From Hyalangium ruber (GTDB taxonomy: Bacteria > Myxococcota > Myxococcia > Myxococcales > Myxococcaceae): 64,000 bases of DNA. Below, one piece after another: positions 1-6,625 of the stretch. The notes under the pieces are model-generated. The model was not told the origin of the DNA. It made no database searches and was given only the letters and a program-made list of their open reading frames with translations. A program made the position numbers and the translations under genes. Every line of letters begins with the position of its first letter. Positions within the stretch are counted from its first letter, which is position 1. The stretch is taken from positions 1 through 64,000 of the forward strand of contig NZ_JAXIVS010000008.1 in assembly GCF_034259325.1 (NCBI RefSeq), given 5' to 3'.

Positions 1-2
1 AG

Positions 3-554
3 GCCTGGAAAGCGGATACCCCGCAGACAATCCACCGCCTGCGCAACGCGCACCTGCGCCCGCACCTGGAGGCCTTCTTCCGCTGGGCAGAAGAGGAGTA
101 CTCCCAGGTGCGCGACGAACGGGGCCTCGTGCGCTCCGCTCTCGGCTACGCGGTGCGCCAGAAAGAAGCCCTGATGCGGGTGCTCGACGACGGCCGGCTC
201 GTGCTCGACAACAACCGCTCGGAGCGCGCGCTGCGGACAATCGCCGTGGGCAGGAAGGCTTGGCTCTTCGTCGGCAGCGATGGCCACGCCCAGAGTGCCG
301 GCAACATCCTCTCCCTCGTCGCCTCGGCGCGCCTGCACGGGCTCGACCCTGAAGCCTACTTGCGCGACCTGTTCCGCGTCCTCGCCCACTGGCCCAGGGA
401 GCGCTACCTGGAACTGGCCCCCCGCTACTGGGCCAGCACCCGGGCTCGCCTCGACAGCCAGCAACTCGCTGCGGAGCTCGGTCCTCTCACTGTCCCGCCG
501 CCCCTCTCCCCGACGCCGGAACAGGAAGCTGCGGCGAACGGCTCGTCCCGATAG
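3..554 (+). CDS. IS66-family transposase, C-terminal part (cut by window start)
   Basis: The frame is open from base 3, so the gene begins outside the window. The visible 183 residues match the end of IS66 transposases: a block reading LVLDNNRSERALRTIAVGRK, followed by WLFVGSDGHAQSAG and the leucine-rich tail with DPEAYLRDLF and HWPRERY. The DNN/ERALR segment carries the last acidic residue of the DDE catalytic centre in this family. IS66 transposases act with small TnpA/TnpB partners, which are not in the window. No frameshift is visible here, so the copy could be intact upstream. It ends 490 bp before remnants of an unrelated IS91-like element, which marks this edge as an insertion hot spot. 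Confidence 0.9.
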   Translation, partial: AWKADTPQTIHRLRNAHLRPHLEAFFRWAEEEYSQVRDERGLVRSALGYAVRQKEALMRVLDDGRLVLDNNRSERALRTIAVGRKAWLFVGSDGHAQSAGNILSLVASARLHGLDPEAYLRDLFRVLAHWPRERYLELAPRYWASTRARLDSQQLAAELGPLTVPPPLSPTPEQEAAANGSSR

Positions 555-1040
555 CGCTGGCTGTGAGGGCCTCGCGTCCATCGCCCCACTCTGCGCGCCT
601 CTCCTGGCTCATGCCAGACGGGGTTCGTGCAGCGGATACCCGGTGTGCGGAGCCCGCCAGCACAGCGGGCAGGCTTCACGCTTGCCCGTCCGGTACGGAG
701 GCAGCGGAGCCAATAAACAGAGGGCGCACGCGGACGCGCCGCGCCGTCTGGAGCCTTTAGCAGCCCTGCTGGAAGTAGCGAGCGGCGCGCCCTGGTGTTG
801 CTCCTGGCGTTTCCGCTGGCCTTCCTTGCTTTGCTGCCGGTGTTGTCGCCGGTGTTGCTGGCGTTCTTCCCGCCGCTGCTACCGGCCAACCAACGGCGCA
901 CGACTGCGCCGCACATGGAGGGTTGCCCCTCCTGGGAGTTTTTCCCACCCATCGCCCTAACCCGCCCTTCCAAACTCGCCTAACCAAACTGCCCCGGAAC
1001 TTCCCAGAGCAGGAGTGACACAACGCAAAGGAAGGTGTCA
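555..1040. other. Gene-free stretch between two IS remnants
   Basis: I see no convincing gene here. Open frames exist on both strands but have low-complexity, arginine- or leucine-rich translations typical of GC-rich shadow frames. Bases about 795-890 contain short imperfect repeats of a ttgctgccggtgttg type. The stretch probably holds the 3' end of the IS66 element and the trailing end of the IS91-like element. I could not identify terminal inverted repeats with confidence. Confidence 0.5.
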
Positions 1041-1041
1041 T

Positions 1042-1215
1042 CGTCAGATACGCCAGCACCCGGCGCCTGCCTCCACACCTGCCGCAGGCGAACACGTCCA
1101 GCGCGAAGCTCCTGCGCAGCAACCCGGCCCAAGTAAGCCGCGGCGTGCGCTCTTGGGTCGGCTCCTGCCTCGTCGCTGCTAAAGGCGGCTCACTTGCCTC
1201 TTCCGGCTTCGGCTC
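1042..1215 (-). pseudogene. IS91-like transposase, C-terminal remnant
   Basis: On the minus strand a short stretch reads PRLTWAGLLRRSFALDVFAC followed by GRCGGRRRVLAYLT. This is the conserved end of IS91-like (Y2 / zinc-binding transposase) proteins, where the family reads WAxLLxRxFxxDxxxCPxCGGxxRxxA. Nothing of the catalytic HUH/tyrosine region is present upstream, where the frame runs into a short tandem repeat and a fragment of an unrelated gene. The matching N-terminal piece of such a transposase lies in the same orientation at 4582-4669, so the two look like the ends of one disrupted element. Confidence 0.75.
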
Positions 1216-1253
1216 TGTCCCCGCTTGAGGGAGCTCTGCCCCCGCTTGAGGGA
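1212..1253. repeat. Two-copy 21-bp tandem repeat at a break point
   Basis: The unit gctctgtccccgcttgaggg(a) is repeated once directly with a single mismatch (1212-1232 and 1233-1253). It lies exactly where IS91-like similarity stops and phospholipase-D-like similarity starts, which suggests a recombination or repair scar. Confidence 0.6.
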
Positions 1254-1260
1254 GCCGGCC

Positions 1261-1356
1261 ATGTACCACGTCAAGACGATGATCGTGGACGGCGTCTGGA
1301 CTTCGGTGGGGTTGACCAACTTCGACCCGCGCTCGCTGCGGCTGAACAGCTCTGAA
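1261..1356 (+). pseudogene. Phospholipase D / cardiolipin synthase fragment
   Basis: Thirty-two codons starting MYHVKTMIVDGVWTSVGLTN and continuing FDPRSLRLNS carry the second HKD signature of the PLD superfamily: H-x-K, D, G-x-N, then the DxRSxxLN strand of cardiolipin synthases. In that family the motif sits near the end of a protein of roughly 400-500 residues. Here everything before the motif and most of what follows is missing. The fragment ends about 60 bp before the left copy of the 11-bp repeat, so the parent gene was destroyed by element insertions. It cannot encode an active enzyme. Confidence 0.75.
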
Positions 1357-1417
1357 CCGAGGCAGACATTCAGGCGCGGTTCTCGGACCAGGGCAGTCCC
1401 CACGCGGCATGCCCGAT

Positions 1418-1428
1418 AGGCATGCTAG
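1418..1428. repeat. Left copy of 11-bp direct repeat AGGCATGCTAG
   Basis: The same 11 bases recur at 4570-4580. The two copies bracket the amidohydrolase / GMC / LysR block. A 9-base word, GGGCAGTCC, also lies just outside each copy (1391-1399 and 4592-4600). The repeat could be a target-site duplication or a recombination site, but no integrase or transposase lies inside the block. Confidence 0.5.
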
Positions 1429-1545
1429 TCCCTACGAACAAGTATTGTTCCGGGATTTTCTTCCGTACGAGACTCTCACCCAAGGCAGATCACTTGGCCC
1501 TCTGCTGGCCTCCCAATGCAACCCACTGCCGTGAAAAAGGACCCC

Positions 1546-3345
1546 ATGTCTGCACTCCGACTCCTGGCTCTCTCGCACCTGTTGCTCGTCGGCCTCCATG
1601 CGCGTGGAGACGAGCTTCGTCCCGGGGCCGATCTGATCGTTTTCAACGCGAAGATCACCACTCAGCACCTAGCGCAGCCGACGGCTTCCGCGGTCGCGAT
1701 CAAAAGAGGGCGGATCTACGCAGTGGGCGACGACGCCGAGATCCTCGCCCTCAAGAACAGCAAAACCAAACTGATCGATGCGGAGGGGCATCGCCTGATC
1801 CCGGGCATCAATGATGCCCACGTCCACGTGCTGAATGAGAACAACTACAACTACAACGTGAGGTGGGACGGGGTTCCCACCTTGAGCCGCGCCCTCGAGA
1901 TGTTGAAGGAACAGGCCAAAAGAACGCCCAAGGGCCAATGGGTCAAGGTGATCGGGGGTTGGTCGCCGTATCAGTTCAAGGAGAACCGGTTCCCGACCTT
2001 GGAGGAGCTGAACGCCGCGGTACCTGACCGGCCGTACATCGTTCAATACGCCTACAACCAGGCGTTCTTGAACGAGTTGGCGATGAAGGAGATCGGCGTG
2101 GGAACCCCCAAGTTCCAGATGCCGCCCGGCACGGAATTCGAGAAAGACATGCAAGGCAAGTACACCGGCGTCGTGCGAGGGTTCACCTGGACCTTCGTGG
2201 CGCTCGAAGCGGTGGTCCCGTTGCCTTCCTTCGCGGAGAAGGTGAACTCGCTCGCCTACGCGATCAACGACTTGAACCGGTTCGGAGTGGTATCGGCGCT
2301 GGAGTCCGGCAGCATCATCCCCTACCCGGAAGGGCACAAGCCCATCGAAGCCCTGATCAGGGATCAGCGTTTGAACGTTCGTTTCCCTTTCATGGATCTC
2401 CAGCTCGTCGAGCCCGGCGCTTCGATGGTGGACGCCGAGATCGATGCCATCACCAAGAAGTCTCCGACCAGCCCCGGGGACAACACGCACCCGACCCTGG
2501 CGCATGGTCACGAATACCAAACCAACGGAGAAGTGCTGAACGCCCAACTCCACGACCATGAGAACTTCGACCGGCCGGCTGTGGTGATCGATCGGGAATT
2601 CATGCGAAAGACCGTCGAAGAGGACGTGGGCAAGCTGGTGAAGCGGCGAAGCCCGTTCCGGATGCATATCAGCTACGACGAGAACATCTCTCCATTCCTG
2701 GATGCTCTGGAAGCGCTGAACAAGAAAACGCCTTTCGACGGCCTGCGGTGGAGCATCGAGCACGCCGAAACGATCAGCCCGAAAAACATCGAAAGGATCA
2801 AGAAACTGGGCGGCGGAATCGCGCTGGACGACAAGATGGCGCTCCACGGAGACGGCTTCATCAAGACCCACGGCCGCGAGGTGGCCCTGCAGACGCCTCG
2901 CTTGCGTCAGCTCGTCGACAGCGGGATCCCGCTGGCCATGACCACCGACGGATTCAGGGCTTCTTCTTACAACCCGTGGGTGGCTATCCAGTGGATGGTC
3001 ACCGGCAAGTCGGTGTCGGGCTCGGAGATCCTGGCCAAGGACAACCGCCTGAGCCGGGAAGAGGCGCTCAAACTCTATACTTTGGGTGCCGCGTGGTTCA
3101 CCAAGACCGAGAACGAGAGCGGGAGGATCGCGCCGGGCAACCTAGCGGACTTCGCGCTGCTGAGCACCGACTACTTCTCGGTGCCGGAAGAGGAGATCCA
3201 GCATATCACTTCCGTGATGACCGTCGTGGACGGGAAGGTCGTGTTCGGTGCGGGCAAATACAGCAAACTCGCTCCGGAACTGCCGAAGATCATCCCGACG
3301 TGGTCCCCGATCAAGTACTTCGGCGGCTACTATGGCGCGAAATGA
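1546..3345 (+). CDS. Exported amidohydrolase, YtcJ-like (Amidohydro_3)
   Basis: The product, about 599 residues, resembles YtcJ-type metal-dependent amidohydrolases. After a hydrophobic N-terminus (LRLLALSHLLLVGLHARGDE) it has the N-terminal beta-sandwich (ADLIVFNAKI, AVAIKRGRIYAVG). The metal-binding HVH motif follows in INDAHVHVLNE, about residue 92, and IEHAETI and TTDGFRASSYNP are later ligand segments. The C-terminal SGRIAPGNLADFALLS is typical of the superfamily. The ATG at 1546 is preferred over an in-frame ATG at 1516 because it starts the signal peptide directly. The substrate is unknown; YtcJ relatives hydrolyse amide or carbamate bonds. The gene is intact and sits inside a block of transposon scars, followed at once by a broken GMC oxidoreductase gene in the same direction. 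Confidence 0.88.
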   Translation: MSALRLLALSHLLLVGLHARGDELRPGADLIVFNAKITTQHLAQPTASAVAIKRGRIYAVGDDAEILALKNSKTKLIDAEGHRLIPGINDAHVHVLNENNYNYNVRWDGVPTLSRALEMLKEQAKRTPKGQWVKVIGGWSPYQFKENRFPTLEELNAAVPDRPYIVQYAYNQAFLNELAMKEIGVGTPKFQMPPGTEFEKDMQGKYTGVVRGFTWTFVALEAVVPLPSFAEKVNSLAYAINDLNRFGVVSALESGSIIPYPEGHKPIEALIRDQRLNVRFPFMDLQLVEPGASMVDAEIDAITKKSPTSPGDNTHPTLAHGHEYQTNGEVLNAQLHDHENFDRPAVVIDREFMRKTVEEDVGKLVKRRSPFRMHISYDENISPFLDALEALNKKTPFDGLRWSIEHAETISPKNIERIKKLGGGIALDDKMALHGDGFIKTHGREVALQTPRLRQLVDSGIPLAMTTDGFRASSYNPWVAIQWMVTGKSVSGSEILAKDNRLSREEALKLYTLGAAWFTKTENESGRIAPGNLADFALLSTDYFSVPEEEIQHITSVMTVVDGKVVFGAGKYSKLAPELPKIIPTWSPIKYFGGYYGAK

Positions 3346-3358
3346 CGAGCTGAAACCC

Positions 3359-3621
3359 ATGGGCCAAAGCGTGAACAAAGCGCATGGAGCCGCCGGAGCG
3401 GACGTGATCATCGTGGGCGCTGGGTCGGCGGGGGCCGTCCTGGCCCGCCGATGGGCGCGGAGAGCGATCCGACCTCGGTCGTGGATCGATGGGGACAGGT
3501 TCGGGCCGTGGAAGGCCTACGGGTCATCGATTCGTCGATCATTCCGGCGATCCCGTCGGTTCCTACCAATCTGACCACGATCATGTTGGCCGAGAAGCTC
3601 GCCCATGAGCTGTTCCGATGA
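3359..3621 (+). pseudogene. GMC oxidoreductase with internal deletion
   Basis: The first codons encode the FAD-binding N-terminus of a GMC oxidoreductase: DVIIVGAGSAGAVLARR, a GxGxxG dinucleotide fold. At about base 3450 the similarity jumps to the C-terminal end of the same family in another frame: MGAESDPTSVVD, VEGLRVIDSSIIP, then PTNLTTIMLAEKLAHELF and a stop at 3619-3621. Roughly 400-450 residues that should lie between are missing and the frame changes at the junction. Both halves are clean matches, so this is a single internal deletion and not gradual decay. The start lies just past the amidohydrolase stop, so the two were probably once an operon. Confidence 0.85.
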
Positions 3622-3627
3622 GAGGCG

Positions 3628-4551
3628 TCAGACGATGAGCAGACCCGCCGCCGGACGAAGCGACTTCAGCTTCACGGCGGCCAGGATGGCCAGGAAGTCG
3701 GTCCCTGCCGAGGACAGCTTGGCTTGATCGTAGATCACCACGACGGGCAGCCTGGGCGGGGCCGGCAGCACCGGACGGAAGTTGAGCCGGCTGCCCGCGA
3801 GCTTAGCCATCGTCTCGAAGCCGATCGCGACGCCTTTGCCGGACTCGACGGCCGCGAAGAGACTGGAGATCCCGTCGCACTCCATCACGATGTTCGGCTC
3901 CTCGGTGAACCCGGAGAGGATCTTCCGGATCGCCGAATGAGCCTCCGGGTGCTCGCTCTTCGTGAAGGTGATCAGCCCTTCCTTCGCGACTTCGGCCAAC
4001 GGCACTTGCTTCAGCTTCGCGAAACGGTGCTCTTTGGGGAAAGCCACGGTGACGCCGTAGCTTCCGAGCTCTTTCATCGCCAGCCCCTCGAATGACTGGG
4101 GGGCGACGCCGATGGTGATTCCGAGATCCAGCTTCAGATCCCTCACGCCGCGGACGATCCCGTTGCTCGACAGGTCTTTTAGCTCGATCTGGATCGATGG
4201 ATGCTGCTTGTGGAAAACCCGCATCGCTTGCTTCAGGAGTTCCACGGCCGGCGTGGCGGCGAATCCGATCCTCAGGATGGACCGATGCGAAGGCGATTTC
4301 CGTCGCACCTTCTCGACGGCGTCTTCGACCCGACGAAGGATGACCTTGCATTCGGCGAGAAACACCTTGCCCGCTTCCGTCAGAGCGATGGAATTGGGAT
4401 ATCGCTCGAGGAGCTCGACTCCGAGCTCCTCCTCCAAGTCGCGGATTTGCCGACTGAGCGCAGGTTGAGAAACATGAAGCAGTTGCGCCGCGCGGGTCAC
4501 GCTGAGCTGCTCGGCAACCGCCGCGAAATACCTCACGTGTCTGAGTTCCAT
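3628..4551 (-). CDS. LysR-family transcriptional regulator
   Basis: The 307-residue product begins MELRHVRYFAAVAEQLSVTR and continues with AAQLLHVSQPALSRQIRDLE, the classic LysR helix-turn-helix. A substrate-binding domain follows (LRIGFAATPAVELL, LDLGITIG, EGLITFTKSEHPEA). An upstream in-frame ATG at 4575 lies in the 11-bp repeat and is unlikely to be the native start. The gene is convergent with the amidohydrolase/GMC pair 6 bp away. LysR genes usually control a divergent neighbour, but upstream of this one there is only an IS91-like remnant, so its original target may have been lost or may be the amidohydrolase. It appears intact. Confidence 0.92.
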   Translation of the reverse strand: MELRHVRYFAAVAEQLSVTRAAQLLHVSQPALSRQIRDLEEELGVELLERYPNSIALTEAGKVFLAECKVILRRVEDAVEKVRRKSPSHRSILRIGFAATPAVELLKQAMRVFHKQHPSIQIELKDLSSNGIVRGVRDLKLDLGITIGVAPQSFEGLAMKELGSYGVTVAFPKEHRFAKLKQVPLAEVAKEGLITFTKSEHPEAHSAIRKILSGFTEEPNIVMECDGISSLFAAVESGKGVAIGFETMAKLAGSRLNFRPVLPAPPRLPVVVIYDQAKLSSAGTDFLAILAAVKLKSLRPAAGLLIV

Positions 4552-4569
4552 GATCGCAGCATAACCAAA

Positions 4570-4580
4570 AGGCATGCTAG
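4570..4580. repeat. Right copy of 11-bp direct repeat AGGCATGCTAG
   Basis: This is an identical copy of the sequence at 1418-1428. It lies 18 bases upstream of the LysR start codon and supplies the in-frame stop that ends the truncated IS91-like reading frame on the minus strand. It marks the right edge of the 3.2-kb passenger block. Confidence 0.5.
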
Positions 4581-4581
4581 C

Positions 4582-4669
4582 GGCACCTAAGGGGCAGTCC
4601 GCGCCCCAGCTCGCCTGCCTCCGCCAGCAGCGTGGCGAGGTTATCCCTCACCGCCTCATACAGGATCAT
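4582..4669 (-). pseudogene. IS91-like transposase, N-terminal remnant
   Basis: The minus strand reads MILYEAVRDNLATLLAEAGE then LGRGLP. This resembles the start of IS91-like zinc-binding transposases, which begin with a similar LYxxVRxxLxxxLxxA helix followed by GxxLPRxVExxFxxYLxCG. Similarity stops after GLP, about base 4592, and the frame ends at a stop in the 11-bp repeat. The zinc-binding and catalytic domains are absent. The C-terminal end of such a protein is found in the same orientation at 1042-1215. The assignment is from recall of the family and rests on fewer than 30 residues. Confidence 0.6.
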
Positions 4670-5054
4670 CGAGGGAGAGCAGCTCACACTGCGTACGCAG
4701 TCGCTCACTGTCGATCCCAACGTTAGAAATCAGGGCTCGGGCTGCGACGCGCAGATAACCACGGAGGTAAGTTGGGAGAACAACACGCTCGTGATTCCGG
4801 CGACCGTGAGTAGCTCGGGCACCGTGGAACAGTTCGTCCGCGACAAAAAGAAGGGCACGACGGCGACGAAGCCCCTTAGCTCGTCTCAGGAGTCGTGCTC
4901 CGTCAGTCTCACGAAGGGCCGCTACTCGCTGACAGTCCGCGATGACGGGGTGGTCCTTCTCACGTCCTCGGCGGAGCCGGGTGTAGTGGAGCTGGAGCCG
5001 ATAGACGACGTGGAGCCGAAGTTCTTCGAGCGCTTCAATGCCCTGGTGAAGTAA
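4632..5054 (+). CDS. Hypothetical protein, probably 5'-truncated
   Basis: This is an open frame of 140 codons with no recognised domain. The later part (ITTEVSWENNTLVIPATVSS, KGRYSLTVRDDGVVLLTSSA) has alternating polar/hydrophobic strands suggesting a beta-rich secreted or surface protein. The first dozen codons from the GTG at 4632 run antisense through the IS91-like remnant, so they are not native. There is no signal peptide or good ribosome binding site. The simplest reading is the 3' part of a gene whose beginning was replaced by the insertion. Expression is doubtful. Confidence 0.5.
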   Translation: MARLSLTASYRIIEGEQLTLRTQSLTVDPNVRNQGSGCDAQITTEVSWENNTLVIPATVSSSGTVEQFVRDKKKGTTATKPLSSSQESCSVSLTKGRYSLTVRDDGVVLLTSSAEPGVVELEPIDDVEPKFFERFNALVK

Positions 5055-5162
5055 GGCGCGCAGCAGAGCGCGGGGTGTTGAGCCCCAAGCACCCTGTCAG
5101 CCCTTACGTCGGCAAGCTGCTGCTCGCTGTCCCCGTGCTGCACCCATCGCGAGCGGAGTGGG

Positions 5163-5585
5163 CTAGTTGTTGATGACTCGAAAGACTCTCCAAGGCGCTG
5201 CTGGAGAGTCCCTGCGGAGGAGCCAGCAATTCACACCGACCGTGCTCGGCTGGAGCGTATACGTACCGATGGTGTAGAAATGGAGGCCATCGGGCATCGG
5301 TAGGTACTCCCAGCCCTCGTACTGCATGACGAGCAGGTTCTTTTCTTTGCTGCTCGAGCCACGGTACGCGCCGACGATGCCATCGTAATAGGCTTGCCGC
5401 CCGTAGATGAGGCCAGTGCCTGACGTCGACTCGGGGGCGTTGGCGATGCCGACATCCTCGGTCGCCAGCTCCTTCATTGCTTCGAACTTCTCTGCTGCGT
5501 AAAGCTGGTTCCAGGTTCGAGCGAACTGCTTCACTTTCTCAATCTCGGACTTCACATCAAAAGTCACGGGCTTGCTTTCGGTCAT
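5163..5585 (-). CDS. NTF2-like / SnoaL-type protein
   Basis: The product has about 140 residues, starting MTESKPVTFDVKSEIEKVKQ. The pattern FARTWNQLYAAEKFEAMKEL, then a conserved D-V-G, then GRQAYYDGIVGAYRG, then four beta-strands (LLVMQYEGWEYL, LHFYTIGTYTL, CWLLRRD, WRVFRVIN) is that of the NTF2-like cone fold. No catalytic residues can be assigned and the ligand is unknown. A GTG nine bases earlier is possible; the ATG is chosen. It stands downstream of an esterase gene in the same direction with about 30 bp between them, so they may be co-transcribed. Confidence 0.65.
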   Translation of the reverse strand: MTESKPVTFDVKSEIEKVKQFARTWNQLYAAEKFEAMKELATEDVGIANAPESTSGTGLIYGRQAYYDGIVGAYRGSSSKEKNLLVMQYEGWEYLPMPDGLHFYTIGTYTLQPSTVGVNCWLLRRDSPAAPWRVFRVINN

Positions 5586-5615
5586 GCCCGCCACGCTAGC
5601 TCACCCGCGGCCGAC

Positions 5616-6479
5616 CTACGCGGGTTGAGGGGACACCTCTCCTGCAGGCGGTGACGAGGCGGCCTCGGGACGCTTGCCCGGCGTTCCGGTGAAGAGGAAC
5701 TGCAGCGCGGCGGGCGCGCGCTTGCGCCAGTCGTGCTCACTGTGCGTTCCGTCCTGGTCCGCGATCCAGCAGAGCGAGGTGTCGTCCCAGCCGCGCTCGC
5801 GCAGGTGGTGGACCAGGCGCTCCGCGTCGGCGACGACCGAGCCCCCGTCCTCCTTGGCGCCCGCGTCGATGTAGATACGCGACGTCCAGGGCTTCGGCTG
5901 CGCGGCGACGTAGTCGAAGATCTTCCGCTCCGCGAACCAGAAGGACGGCGACATGCACAGCGCGGCGCCGAACAGGTCCGGATGGCGGAAGTGCGCGTAG
6001 AGCGCGGCGAGGCCGCCCATCGATGAGCCGCCCACGGCGGTGCCCGCCGGGTCCGTCCGCACCTTGAACTCCTGGGCGATTTGCGGAGCCAGCTCCGCCT
6101 TCACCCACGCGAGCAGGTCATCCGCCCGCCCCGCGCTGTCACCCGAGGTGAAGGGCGACAGCTCGTCGAGCCGCGAGGAGCCGCCGTGGTCGATCCCCAC
6201 GATGACCGGCGCGGGCAGCCCCTGCTCCGCCAACTGCTTCACCGCGTGGTGGACGTACCACCCGCCCGAGAACGAGGGCGCGTCGTGAAAGATGTTCTGT
6301 CCGTCGAACATGAACAGCACCGGCGCGCCACCCGCCGCTTCGTTCGGCGCGTACACGCGCACGTGGCGTTCCTGCCCCAGGCCGGGCACCTGGAAAGGCC
6401 CCAACAGGTAGATGATGTGCTCTGCCATGAATGTGGGCATCCCCTCGTTGGGCCCAATTTTTGAAGCACTCCGCGTCAT
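5616..6479 (-). CDS. Alpha/beta-hydrolase, esterase D / Fes-like
   Basis: The 287-residue protein belongs to the putative-esterase family (PF00756 type). Visible landmarks are the strand VLFMFDGQNIFHD, the nucleophile elbow GGSSMGG, the acid-bearing segment YIDAGAKEDGG and the histidine in DGTHSEHDWRKR. Together they give a complete Ser-Asp-His triad. Family members hydrolyse acyl esters, including siderophore esters and S-formylglutathione; the substrate here is unknown. No signal peptide is seen, so it is probably cytoplasmic. The ATG at 6479 is preceded by a GGAAGGGGG ribosome binding site. The gene is divergent from the long repeat protein starting at 6626. Confidence 0.85.
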   Translation of the reverse strand: MTRSASKIGPNEGMPTFMAEHIIYLLGPFQVPGLGQERHVRVYAPNEAAGGAPVLFMFDGQNIFHDAPSFSGGWYVHHAVKQLAEQGLPAPVIVGIDHGGSSRLDELSPFTSGDSAGRADDLLAWVKAELAPQIAQEFKVRTDPAGTAVGGSSMGGLAALYAHFRHPDLFGAALCMSPSFWFAERKIFDYVAAQPKPWTSRIYIDAGAKEDGGSVVADAERLVHHLRERGWDDTSLCWIADQDGTHSEHDWRKRAPAALQFLFTGTPGKRPEAASSPPAGEVSPQPA

Positions 6480-6625
6480 GGCAAGCCCCCTTCCACACGA
6501 ATGGCGAAAATCTCGGTGGGGGAGCGGAGGCGGCTCGGGAGCGGGAGAAGGACTTACAGCGCTTCCAGAGGGTGTGCGATGAAGGGTCGTCCATATGACG
6601 CCACGTTCGGCCTGAGACCCCCGAC

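Noticed and set aside
1406-1425. GGCATGC repeated twice as an attachment-site core
   Set aside because: Two copies of a 7-base palindromic word 13 bp apart are weak on their own; only the 11-bp match to 4570-4580 was kept.
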